Positions 31,389-42,709 of a DNA stretch of 64,000 nt are shown piece after piece. Each line of letters starts with the position of its first letter. Position 1 is the stretch's first letter. Origin of the DNA: Chaetomium olivaceum (Eukaryota; Ascomycota; Sordariomycetes; Sordariales; Chaetomiaceae); the NCBI GenBank assembly GCA_039881045.1, contig JAYWVB010000031.1:186001-250000 (forward strand). Reading direction: 5' to 3'. The translations under genes were made by a program, and so were the position numbers. Under the pieces are notes generated by a model, which saw only the letters and a list, made by a program, of their open reading frames with translations, did not search any database and was not told where the DNA came from.

Positions 31389-31888
31389 CTAAAACGGATT
31401 CGTGGTTAAGTGATGGCTCTCATGGTGCTTAAAGTAAGATAGTTACAAGGCTACAAGAGAGATTCCTGGCCAGCCGCATTCTGATAAGCAGTCGGGCTCT
31501 CCGGTTGCATCTCGGTCAGACATATCCAGTCCTTGGGACGCCATACCCGTTGCCACCACCATATGGAAGGCACCTAAAGTGGAGGAAACTGAAGGGGATC
31601 TGGACTTCTGGCATTTCTACAATCTACCGTAAGGACCCTGGTCCAGCTAACAAGAACCCGGGACCTTTGGTCTGAAATTACGGTGTGATGGGTTGATAGT
31701 GAGGTTGACGGGAAGGCAATGTGTATCTATGTACCTACAGGTGCTGTACTATAGGGCCAAAACTTGGATAAGCTATGATCACTTCGGCGGTTGTCACAAC
31801 CTATGTCACGGAACTTATCAATTCTCGGACCATACCAAGCTGTCATATCTTAGTTTCCTCGAGACAGACCCCAACCCAGGTTCCCCAT
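31389..31888. other. Intergenic
   Basis: About 0.5 kb. It could hold further decayed upstream parts of the membrane-protein relic, but none can be read with confidence. Confidence 0.4.
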
Positions 31889-33245
31889 TTAAGCAACCAC
31901 CGTCCCCAAAGCCTCCCTCCGACTCGTACTCGCCGGATCAAAGTACGGCCTCTCGCCCAAGCTAACCGCCCTGCTCCCCTTCCTCTCACCCAACCCTTCC
32001 TCAAAGATATAGTCCGGCGTCGCCGCATGATACACACTCCGATTATCCCAAATTGCCACATCATTCACCGCCTTCCACTTCAAACGCACCTGCAAATCAT
32101 GATTCTCCACAATGAGCTGCACAAACCACTGCAAGAAATGTTTGCTCTCCTCATCCGACAGGCCATGGATTCGCTGCACATGGTGGCCCACCGCAAAGAC
32201 GGACCGCCACCCCGTGACCGGGTTGGTGCGCACCACGGGGTGGACGGCATCGAGCGTGTCGCCCGTGTTCTCGGGCGCGCCGCGCGGGCCCGAGTAGAGG
32301 TTGAACCCGTTGCGGCGCGCGGCCTCGCCGAAAAGGGGCTGGGCGTAAGTGGCGGTCAGAGTGTCGAGAAAGCCGCGGAGGGTCGGGGAGATGCGGTCGT
32401 AGAGCTCGTAGCCGGAGGCCCAGAGCGTGTCTGTGATTGAGGCGTTAGTGGTGGGGCGGTTGGTTTATGGGGATTCTGGGGGTGGAAGTGGTGTAGGGGC
32501 AAAGGGGGTATGGATGAGGTGCTCAAACATACCTCCGCCGGTCTTGGGCAGCTGCGTCAACCGCAGCAAGGCGTAGTCACTGGGAATTGGCTCAAAGGTG
32601 ATGTCCGAGTGCCACTGGTTCTTGCCGCTCTGGCGGTGCTTGCCGCCGGTGAAAGCACCTTGGAGGCGGTCGGCGTAGAGCTTTTTGGCCTGCTCGGATG
32701 AGATGACGCTGATTTCATTGTCGTTGCCGCCGTGTTCGCGGGCCGCGTTGCTAACGGGGTGAATATGTAGGCCGGACGTCTCGGGCTTGCCAGACAGCTT
32801 GCCGAGCCGGTCGACCAGCTCCTTTTGTAGGTCATCCGTGAGGTTGTCCTGGGAGCGGAAGAAGACGACGCCGCGTTGGGAAACTGGAGATCCATGTTAG
32901 TAAAATCCTTTTACTTGTGTGGGCGGGCTACAAACTGGTGATGGCCAGATCCCGAATCAGCTCATCCGAGTTGGGAGCCCGCAGAAGCTCCATAAGGTCA
33001 ACGTTGGCGTACTCCCTACCGATGACGGGAGTCACGTCGAAGTGCTCCAAGTGGTCCAAGGCTCCGCTCAGTTTGAGCGGCTCCTTGTGACCCTCGAGTC
33101 TTTCAGCGACAGCGTCATGACCGCCGCTGGTCTGAACAGGCTTGACTCCGATATTCGATGTGGCCTGTTTCTCGTGGGTAAGAAGAACCTTCTGCTTGAT
33201 GTCATCTACCGTCTGCTGGACGGATTCCACTGCGGATGGGGCCAT
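31889..33245 (-). CDS. TauD/TfdA-type Fe(II)/2-oxoglutarate dioxygenase
   Basis: Exons 32936-33245, 32533-32883 and 31889-32430 give 400 residues. SQRGVVFFRSQ and KNQWHSDITFEP give the metal-binding His195 and Asp197; SVYHAATPDY gives the distal His355. An Arg-containing segment (AIWDNRS, then PYFDPAS) lies near the 2-oxoglutarate site. Such fungal enzymes hydroxylate sulfonates, aromatic acids or related compounds so that sulfite or an aldehyde is released; the substrate here is not known. No targeting signal. Introns are 52 and 102 nt with good donors. The gene lies between decayed sequences and a cutinase, with no sulfur-assimilation partner visible. Confidence 0.92.
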
Positions 33246-33867
33246 ATTGGTGTAGGTTGTAGTGAGTGTTTGTCTTGGTGATCATGGGTTTCTGAGTTGG
33301 TAATGCAGTCCCGGACGGCTGGCTGTGTGAGTTGAATCAGGTTTTCAGATGGGTTTACAACATCTATTATATGTATCTGGCGTCTAAACCCACGCTTCGG
33401 TTTCGGTTTCGCCGTATCACTCATGTTCGTGACGCGATGCTGCAAGGTCCCCGTTATTTCCGTCTTGGTTCCCATCCCACGCGCTCTATGGTTGGATAAC
33501 CGTGATTAGCAATGATGGAAGACGGTTGCTTGCTGACGTGCGAGCCGTGGAGCCAATGCCTGCTTGGCCGGTATCGCGGAAGATATGCTGTCGACCTTGA
33601 TCCCGCCGTCGCCATATCAGATGGAATTGTGTTTAATCCACTAGACAACACCGTCAGCCTATTGCTGTTTCCATATCGATGGGGTGATGCAATCTTAGCG
33701 GGAATCGCGCGGCGCTGAAAAGTCGCCAAGGCCCATTAACTCCGGCCAACAGTTGGGTCAAGCAGGCCATCATCCATGGAGAGTGCGTGGGATGAGTCTG
33801 TATGTAGTATTCGTCTCGCCAACGTGGGGTTTGTGACGGCAGATTTTGTGTAAGAGGATCTACTCTG
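33246..33867. other. Intergenic
   Basis: About 0.6 kb. Promoter side of the dioxygenase gene; no gene recognised. Confidence 0.5.
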
Positions 33868-34101
33868 TCATTTCGACTTGGGATCCTCGCCCTTCAAATC
33901 CGGGAAGTCTATACCCGACGAGATGTACAACGCGTTGATCCTCGCCCACTCCGCTAACATCCTTCCCCTTTCATCGCACTGGTCGCTGTAGAGCACGTTT
34001 GGAACACCCAATCTTAGAGGTTCCTTGGTCTACAAAAGCTCCGCTGTGACAAATGCTTTGCCGGCAAGCCAAAGCGCCGACGCGTCTCCGGCGGCGTACA
34101 T
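33868..34101 (-). pseudogene. Short gene relic with CAG-to-TAG-type stop
   Basis: The minus strand reads MYAAGDASALWLAGKAFVTA, then ELL, a TAG codon, then TKEPLRLGVPNVLYSD, CDERGRMLAEWARINALYI and a natural-looking acidic end (FPDLKGEDPKSK, TGA at 33868). Replacing TAG by CAG would keep it open. The 5' side is blocked by further stops. Family not recognised. Confidence 0.45.
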
Positions 34102-34477
34102 TCTACATTATTGTGGCAGATGATTGGTAATCTCGAGGACCTCGCTAGGCTAGCTATAATTGGAAGACAGCCAGGCAACCTTGTTCTTCATATCATGAAC
34201 TGAACAACAATCAGGGAAACAGGTATATTCACATAACGAATTGGGCTACCAACTCATTCATGCCTGATGAATGAGTCCATCAGACAAAAGAAAAGGAGAA
34301 CCACCGCCCATAAACTTGGCTAGCGGAGCCCAGACAACGCACCACAAGTAGTGTTGTCACTAGTACCTATTTACAACTGTGGCACCGCAGCCTCCCACCC
34401 CATCGTGTCAACGGCCACCACAAGCTGTCTCTGCCGCTCAGCCGTCACCGACACTGTGTATGACAGCGCAAGATGCC
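34102..34477. other. Intergenic
   Basis: About 0.38 kb beyond the cutinase stop codon. Nothing recognised. Confidence 0.5.
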
Positions 34478-35249
34478 TCAAGCACCAATCTTGCCGCTCA
34501 GCCACTGCGGCGCGTCCACCCTGGCGTCATCTGAATACAGAAAGTGCGCCGGCAGGATGAACAGCGTGCCCCAGCAAACAGCATCGGCCGTATCACAATA
34601 CACCTTGGTCCGGTCAGTCGGAAAGTTCGGAATCCGCCCACCGTTCTGCAAATTCTTGGTGTACCCAAACAACACAACCCCTTTAACCTGGTCGCGGACG
34701 TTCGCCGCCAGCTCGCCGACAGCGCTGCCCACCACGGCCGTGCCCTGGCTGTACCCGCCCGCCACGATGGCGGCGTTGGGGCATTTTTGGTTGGCTAGCG
34801 TGAAGAGGCGCTTGGCTTCGTCGATGGCCGCCCGCGAGGTGCCTGCTGGTAGGAAGTTGTCTGCCAGGGTCGCGAGGTAGGGGCCGCCGACGCCTTGGAC
34901 CCAGATGTTGTTGGGGTAGCGCGCCTCGAGGGCGGACGCTAAGACAGGCCCAGCGGAGATACCCTAGTGGTTGGGATTGTCTGAGTGAGCGTGTTCATTG
35001 TTTCCGTGTTCTAGGTTATTTGCTGTTGAGGAAACGTACCATGTTGCCGGGCTCGGTCGAACCACGAGCAAAAATGTAGATAACTCGGGGGCAGTTGGAG
35101 GAGCTGCCGCCCTCGAGGTCGGTGCGGGTGCTGCTGGCCTGCCGGGCCTCGATCTCGCCAGCGGTGGGGTCGACTTCCACGGCGACAGGGACGGGGGCAG
35201 GAAGAGCGGTGGCAAGGCCACCGAGAGCGAGGAGCTGGAGAAACTTCAT
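34478..35249 (-). CDS. Cutinase
   Basis: Exons 35040-35249 and 34478-34963 give 231 residues. A signal peptide (MKFLQLLALGGLATALPAP) and an acidic propeptide ending near EARQ come first. FARGSTEPGNM, GYSQG (Ser142), CDTADAVCWG (Asp197) and LPAHFLYSDD (His210) give the catalytic triad; the spacings of 55 and 13 residues equal those of classical cutinases. Four cysteines fit the two conserved disulfides. The secreted esterase cuts cutin and other polyesters. A TATA-like box lies about 142-147 bp upstream. The single 76-nt intron falls after the RGSTEPGNM motif. Confidence 0.95.
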
Positions 35250-36562
35250 CTTGCTTGTCTTGACGGGCTGACGGTGACTGGTTGGATGGGAAGAACTGCC
35301 GGCGAACTGAGATTTGGGATGGATCTGAGTTGGCTGGAGAGCTGGAGAGCAGCTGTGAGACCGAGAGGGAACACCATCTACTTATAGCTAATGTGAGCTC
35401 TGTGAGGCCCATAAGTTTATCATCAAAATGTCACCTTACGGCCAAGGAGACCACAGTCAAAGACCCCGTGTAGCCATGATCTAAAAGGGCCTAGTTACAG
35501 TCCTCGCTATGGGGTAACGTAAAGTCGTAAACAGACAACCCACAAACCCTTGATCTGAGGCCAGAGACCTATTTCCTTGGAGATCTCCATGCAAATGCCG
35601 AGGCCGCCGCAAGCATTCCCGTTCAGGGTCAGGCCTAACAAGGTAGGTGCGTCCTCCGTGAGACTTAGTACCATGTAAGGCTTACTACAATCAACCACCC
35701 AATATGTAAGAGGGCCGGAGCTAGCACCCATTTCAGGTTGATATCACCGCCACGGGATTCAGGGTGACACCGCGTATATTGCCCTGGCTCCAGTACCGAG
35801 GTTCTATGTGTGGAAGGTGAAGATGTGAATCTGGGGAAATCCGGGGAAACCTGGTCCGAGCCCCGCTCATGAATGCGACGCTAAGGGAAGTTTTTGTATT
35901 GTTTCAAGAAGCGCCTAGAGGTAGTCAGTGCCGAGGTTCTTCAAGGCGGGGTTACTGACTACAGAACTGCAAAGGGTAAGGATCGGAGCGGTTGGGACAT
36001 TCAGACTTTCAGAGGGGAATTCGGGACTTTCCGGCTGCTGCTCATCCAAGCTCGAGCCGAAGGTCAGCTCCAGTCATCCGAGCCGTTTCCCCTGAAAGCC
36101 GCAGTTCTCGGACGTCCCTGAAAGGTCGTGATAATATTCATGCTCATCAGACCCGTTAGAACTTGCCTCGGGAATAACTGGGCAAGATTGCAGCCTGAGA
36201 TGCGGTGACACCACCCTTTGTCTTGGTTCTCCACGACATGCGGCACCTCCAAGCTTTAGACGCTTCTTGGTCGCTGTTGAGCACCCACTTCCACTGAATC
36301 TCTTATTTACATAGAAAACCACACGGGCTTAGGGGGAGCCAGAACGTCAGTCTAGTCTATACGGTGTGGCTCGCGATCGACGGAAGTCGCAAATCAAGAA
36401 AGAAAAGAACCAGACTCTGCATTGATGACTATAGCCGGTAGGGATAGGGCAAGGAATGCCGGGATGTGACGAAGAATACATTTAATGATAGAGATACATT
36501 CAGCTTCCAGACTCGGGATGTCTCACACTCCCTTATTGGTGTGCGTTGATGCACGCTGGTCT
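35250..36562. other. Intergenic
   Basis: About 1.3 kb, with the cutinase promoter at its left end. Small open stretches on both strands have no recognisable coding character. Confidence 0.5.
35391..35396 (-). promoter_or_regulatory. TATA-like box of the cutinase gene
   Basis: On the minus strand TATAAG lies about 142 bp before the cutinase start codon. Confidence 0.35.
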
Positions 36563-37665
36563 TCAGGCCTTCAGGGACTCCAAGATGGGCCTGACGCCGG
36601 CGAAGTCGAGTTCAGCCAAGGTTTCGTCCCAGACTCTCTCCCTCACGACATGTCCCTCGGGCGTGTACAAAAATGCGGCAAATCTGCGACAGAGAAAATC
36701 AGCAACTTGAACGGGCCGGGACAATTGTGGTGTGAAAAGGGGGCAACCTACGGGTGGATCTCCCAGCTCATCAGGAAACAGCCGTGCGATTCCGGGCCCT
36801 TGTTCACGATAGCGTCGACGAAGCACGAGGCGCCCACTTTGGGAGTCCTTCCCGTAGTGGCGCCGAAGAGCTTGACGGCCAACCTCATGCCGACGCCCGG
36901 GACCTCGCGCGCCAGCTCGGTGCCCTTGCACCAAGCCGGGTCGGCCAGGTTCACGATCACGTCATTGGCCGAGACGTAGTCGACCAGATTCCAGAGGAAC
37001 ATGTGCGCGAGAAGTTTGGTCGAGTTGTACGTCTGGTCGTTGGTGAACAGCGTGGGGTCGTTAAACGCCTCCAGAATTGGTACCCGGTCCCTCTCGGGGA
37101 ACTGGGCGGCCAGGGTCAGGGCGGCGCTGACGATTGTCAAACGCCCAGGGGGGGCGTTGGCGGGTCGCTTGGCCTTTAGGGGGGCCAGGAGGAGGATGGC
37201 GAGCAACATGGTGGAGAGGTAGTTGACCTGAAGGGTCTCCTCGTGCCCGGTGCTCTTAACTTTGTTGAAGGTGAACTTGACGATGCCGGCGTTGAGAAGG
37301 ACAATGTCAAGCCGGGTCAGCTGAGTCTCGACGCGACGGGCGAAGTCTTGTATCGATGCGTAAGAGCACATGTCCAGCAACCAGACGTCAATACTCGCTT
37401 TCGGGAACAGGCTACGCATTTTGCGCGCAGCTGCCTCGCCTTTGTCGAGAGAGCGGACCGCAAGAACCAGACGGGAGAGGTTGAGGCCCAAGAGTTGGAG
37501 GGCAGCCTCGTATCCCAGGCCAGTGTTACCGCCTGTCACGATGGCGGTTTTGCCGGAGAGAGTCGTACCAGGGGCTGGCCATTGCGGCTTTGCTCGAAAC
37601 TGGTTCTGGAAAAAGATTTTGCCGAACGACTCCTGCGATGGCGTGAGATTTTTGGAGCCAACCAT
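36563..37665 (-). CDS. Short-chain dehydrogenase/reductase
   Basis: Exons 36752-37665 and 36563-36683 give 344 residues. The Rossmann fold shows TGGNTGLG (44-51), an LDM segment (about 98-100), LNAG (124-127), a serine in TIVSAAL (Ser180) and YNSTK (Tyr213, Lys217), the classical NAD(P)-dependent catalytic set. The N-terminal 35 residues (SFGKIFFQNQFRAKPQWP) are typical of fungal retinol-dehydrogenase-like members. The C-terminus resumes after a 68-nt intron as FAAFLYTPEGHVV. The substrate is unknown; such enzymes often act in secondary metabolism, but no polyketide or peptide synthase lies in the window. Confidence 0.92.
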
Positions 37666-38516
37666 GGCGACGGTCTGGTAGCGTTAAGGTATATGTGTTT
37701 TTGATGCTTGGGAGTTGACGTCCAAGAACAAGAATAAGTTGCCTTATTGAAATGTTAGATAAAAACGCCACTGGTGTTCGAGAAGCCGAGGAAGTCTGAA
37801 TTTAATCTGGACTCTGGATATGGACGGTCTAACTTCAAGTTCAAAACTTCAAGTCCTTGTTCCACTCACGCTGCTGCTTGCAGACAAGGAGACGATGGTT
37901 ATGCACGAGTCCCATCTGGAGCCCTGGACGTTCAACCGTGGGCACGGCCATATGTTTTATTTGACGCCTTTGTCACATAGAGAGACACGGCTCTCGTTCA
38001 CGAGCCATGTTAGTCGCGTGGCGTCGTGGGCTTGTGTCACCGTGTCTTGGGACAAAGGTTGCACTAACCCCAAATTGGAATACAATCGCATCCTGGGCTC
38101 GGCCCAAAACGGGATACATTCTCTTAGAGACCCTTGCCAGCCCGCCCCGCCTTGCTTTTCATGTCAGATCCCAACTTGAACTTTTCCACACACTTCATCC
38201 TTCTCGACCGAGCAGCTATGCACGGCGCACCACCAGCTTGCCGGCTCCGCAGCTGATGAGAGAAACATACAGGACCTTTGTCTCCTTGGAGAAGCCAATC
38301 TCTTCCACGGTCGCCGTCACTGCCCAAACAGTTTGCCACTCTGAATCGCCGATTCTTCAGCATCACACCGCTTATCTCCGCGGCTTACCTCCGCCGCTTA
38401 CCTCCGCGGCGTGTCTCTGCCAACAGTAACGGCCGGCGTGATCTACAGTACCTGTTCCGGCACCGTTGTGACTTCACGACTAGCAGCGCGGTCAAGTTAC
38501 TCATCCCGCCAGAAAG
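37666..38516. other. Intergenic, divergent promoter region
   Basis: About 0.85 kb between the divergent SDR and transcription-factor-like genes. A short repeat of CCGCGGCTTACCTCCGCCGC type lies near 38378-38412. No gene called. Confidence 0.5.
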
Positions 38517-40368
38517 ATGCCGGAAATTGCATTTGTACCTCCTAATGGGCTCGGGAGGACCACGACCGAGGACCGGAAGCTAATAAGGAGCCACTGCATG
38601 CTGGGCAAAAACAAGAAATACAAGGGAAAGAAAAAGAATCCCAGGGACCACGGCGACGCCATCAGACAACAGTCGCGGACCGCCGCCAGTGTGTCTGGTG
38701 TGGCCATCGTGGCCGGCCCAGTAAAGGTTAACAGTCCGAGCGGCGGCTCAGCCGCGGCAACTTTATCGGAGGCAAAGACACCAGCTCGGCCAGACCTGGA
38801 GAACACACTATTGATGCTCTCGTCACCCGTAAATCCACTTTCAGTCTTCTCACTTTTCCCCCTGGCCCGGGCGATCGACAATCTGTCACGGGAACTGCTT
38901 TATAAATGTGTGATATGTCCTTTTCTTTTCTTTAATTATTTTTGTTTGCTTCTTGCCTCTGGCCCCATATGACATTAGCCGCACCTTGGTCCCTTCCATG
39001 TCTTTCGCAAGCCTCGCACTGCAATAAATCATATTAGAGATACGTAACCTAACCCCTGGCTCCTTCATTTAGATTTCTTCGTTGCGCGACAGGTCTTCTA
39101 CCCGATACAGTTCTGCGTCTACTCCGACGCCAGCCTCTACACCTGGTTCGAGTGGCTATTTCACGATGCGGCATATCTCGAGTCCGCCCTCCTCGGCATG
39201 TCTGCCATGGACGATTTCTTCAAACAGCGGCCGCCATCCAAATTGACCTATTCGCACATGAGAGCCACCATCACGGCCCTCAACAACCGCCTGTCAGATT
39301 CTAATTTGTACCTGGCCGACTCCACTGTCGCCGTCGTCATGGGCCTCGCCGAGCTCACCGGAATGCTGTCCGACGAGACTGCCGCCCAAGCGCACGTTGC
39401 TGGCTTCCAGCGAATGGTCCGCCTTCGCGGTGGCGTCAACTCATTTGCTGAAAACACGAAACTACAAATCAAAATTGGGAGGTGGGTTACCGGAACTGTT
39501 AACTGGTCTCCGAAGCGGCGTCTGTTTTAGCCATGCTTAATCGACTGACATACCCAGATTCGACTTGATTTATGCTCTCCGTACAGGCAAGCCGCCTCAG
39601 TTCTTTACAGACCCAATATCATGGTCCCCGATCTTCGACCCCCTATCACAAATCACTTCCAACTCGGGTCACACCCCTGAAGATGCTGATACCTGGCCAT
39701 CCTCGACCCCAACTTCCCCCTCCACGCTACCAGTGGACTTCCTCCGTGACCCAAAACTCACCACCATCTTCCACGACCTCCACCACTTCACCACCCTCCT
39801 CAACACCTCCTCCCCCTCCTCCTCCTCCTCGCACTACACACCCCCGTTCCTGGACACACAATACCAAACCTACATCTGCTCCATCCAATACCGCCTCCTC
39901 CGCCTCCAAAACAAGCTCACCTCCATCCTCGACGAGTGCGCCCGCCTGGCCATGCTGGCCCTGCTCACCACCACCTTCCAGGTCGCGGGCAAGCGCGCGC
40001 CCTACCCCCATCTGGAGCGCCGCTTCCGCGAGTTCTGCCGCGCGGGCATCGACCCGGACGGGGCGTCGCCCGAGGTTGTGCTGTGGCTGCTTGTGGTGGG
40101 CGCGCTGGCTGTCTTTCACGTTGGTGGTGGTACCGGTGATGGTGCCGGTGATGGTGATGGTGAGGACGTCGGGTGGATGGGTGAGTTGTGGCGGGCACAT
40201 ATCAGTCCGGTTGGGTGGGGCTGGGAGGAGGCGCATAGGAGATTAAGAGGGTGGTTTCCGTGGATTGCGGTGCTTCATGATGAGGCGGGGCGGGTTGTTT
40301 TTGAGAGGATGTGCGGGAAAGCGCGGGAATGTGATGTGGATGGGGACGAGGCCACATGGGCTGGCTGA
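38517..40368 (+). CDS. Fungal transcription-factor-like protein without a zinc cluster
   Basis: Exons 38517-38907, 39073-39481 and 39558-40368 give 536 residues. The opening MPEIAFVPPNGLGRTTTEDR followed by LIRSHCMLGKNKKYKGKKK is a conserved basic start of a large group of ascomycete proteins. They carry the C-terminal fungal-specific transcription factor domain but no Zn2Cys6 cluster. The middle (WFEWLFHDAAYLESALLGMS, VVMGLAELTGM, VRLRGGVNSF) is the helical regulatory domain. The C-terminal half has a Ser-run, LLRLQNKLTSILDECARLAML and ERRFREFCRAGI. A nuclear regulator is likely; no target is known. The first intron (165 nt) is less certain than the second (76 nt, CTGAC branch site). Confidence 0.82.
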
Positions 40369-42709
40369 GATGATTGGGCCCGGGATGGTACATACATACA
40401 TTGGTTTACGATTGAGGTTGTCGATAAATGTGTGGGAGTAACAATCGGATCGTTGGAAACAGTTAGATGGCCCAAACACTTCAAGGTACTCGAGGGAGCT
40501 CTCTGACAGCTGTGACCTGTCCTAATACCACTTGGACACGTGCGAAGTTGTGTGCAGAAAGTTCGGCCTCCCCGGCATCCTCCCGGTCGTCTTCCACGAC
40601 GAGACTGTGAGGCCCAGGCAGCCCTGTATTGTACATATGTTCTTAGCCCTTCCCAACTGGAATTTCAGCCGCGCGTTCCTGGCCCGACAGCAGACTCGTG
40701 GCCAACACGACCATCGGACACAGCTTCGATGTGCTCGAGACAGGGAGGCCTCAGGCTTACTAGATACTATTGATGTAAAATATGTCAAGGTACGCTTGGA
40801 ACGCATCGACCTCTGGTACGAAGTCGGACCCTGGGACGACCAAAAGCAACCGCGTGGGCCCCGTCTCATGCATGTAGTGATTATCCCAAGACACTTATTC
40901 CATGACAACCTACAGTCCCTCGTGCTTTCCTGCCAAACTCGGCTTGCCAAGGGCCATCACACAGCGATCCGGCTCGGCCGGCTTGAGACGAAAAATCGGG
41001 AAAATGACGCGCAATGGAATTTCAACGGGAAGCTTGAACAATGCCACGGCGATCAAGGCTAATTATTTTTAGCACAAAAACATTGCCGGCGGGGCAAGAG
41101 GTTCAGAGAGGCTGGCGACAAATCAGGTTTGGCGGGCAGGATCCGATCCAACAGTGCTGGTGGTTGTGCACGAAATGGAGATAAGGAACCCGAAAGGGCC
41201 AATTGCTTGCGCGGGTAACCTGGAGTCCATACGCAGAGCGTCTGGAATTCGAGATCAAGACGGGCCGGGGGTCAGCCGTCAGACTGGATATCAACGGCAC
41301 CATTCCTTCGGTGCATTCGTTGCCCGTACAGTATTATGTCCCCCACCCCAAGGTCGAGTGGCTTTGAAACAAAAAGGGGGTCTGGGAGGTCTGGCCGTTT
41401 GGCGAGCTTCCCAAGACCCGAAAGATAGAGGGAAGGGCGTATCCACTGGCTTTGATTGGCGGGTCCTTCGTCTCAACTCCCGAACCGCACCCGCTTCTTC
41501 TTTCCATCTTTCCGACTTGTCGTGCCTGTTCGGCTGCGACTTCCATTCATGCACCAAAATCAGACGCCAAACAAGGCCAAGCCAGGCACCCCAGAACCGC
41601 GCTTTCCCTTCTGGTCAGACAAACCCCGGTTTTTCCTCGCGCGAGCAGGCCATTGCAACCGGCAACCGAAAAAAATCTCGAACACGGTTTCAACGGTTTC
41701 AGCGGGGCAGAGGCGCTGGGTTTCTTTTCTCCATGTCGCGCCTTTCTCCCTATTGGGCAGTTCGTTTCGAACCCCATCGACAGCCAGAGGTGCATGGATT
41801 ACCCTCCCTCCTCTCCTGGAGCATTCTGACGCAATAGCACCGCCTGACTCCCTGGCCGGGGATGGTCCCTCCCGAGGGCGCAGGGCTTTCTCTGTGGGGA
41901 TAAGCTACTGTAACCTGTACCGAGCGGGCAACCGACGTGAACAAACCCGACTCCTTTCTCCAGCCCATGATTTATTCCATTTCCGAGAAGATGCAACATA
42001 AGTGCTTTACAACAAGCTCATCCAATGTCTTTACTGAGACACATGTACCACCTATAAAGCTTATTCCGCTTCGCAAACGATGCCCAGGCGACTTTAAAAG
42101 AGCCGCATCTCTTGGCCGCCTCTGAAAGCCGGCTCTCTTCAGACTTGGCCACAAGCTGGCCTGGCCGCCAAACATGCGCCAAGCTGGCCAAGCTTCACGT
42201 TGCTGCACCACATAAGGCTTGGCTGTCGCAACTCCTCCACCCCTTTCTTGGCTGGAGGACGGAAGCGAAAATGTGGTCTGATAATGACGAGTTCTGGACC
42301 GTCCTAGCCAACAAATGCCCCAAAGGATACCTCGTTCCCCTTGTAAGAAAGACGGCAGCTGCAACGCCACCAGGCACTTTTTCCCCGGGAAGGAGGTGAA
42401 AGTCGAGATGAGTGCGAGGTTGCGGCCCCCTTTCCAGGCCCCAAACACGGGGTTACCCCAACGGCCTGGAGTCGACACCACCGGGCTGGTCGTGCTCACG
42501 GGGATACAAAGATCAGCTTCCTCCCGCTCGGCTCGTTACTAATGGATTCAAGGGTCGTACGGTTTTCTTCTTTTCTCGTCTTTCTTGGCTCGCTTGAAGG
42601 TCTGGGACCCTCTTCGTTTCTATTGTACATTCTCTTGTCTTGACTAATCCCTGTAACACGTTCCCTTTTCGGATATCTTCCCGCTTTTTTTTGTTTCTCT
42701 TCTTTCAAC
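40369..42709. other. Intergenic with one long unassigned frame
   Basis: About 2.3 kb. The plus strand is open from 40532 to 41062, with a first ATG near 40637 (MFLALPNWNFSRAFLA..). It is protein-like in places (VRLERIDLWYEVGPWDD) but matches no family I know. The rest has many short frames on both strands. From 42540 to 42709 the sequence becomes CT-rich, the leader of the carbonic anhydrase gene. Confidence 0.4.
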
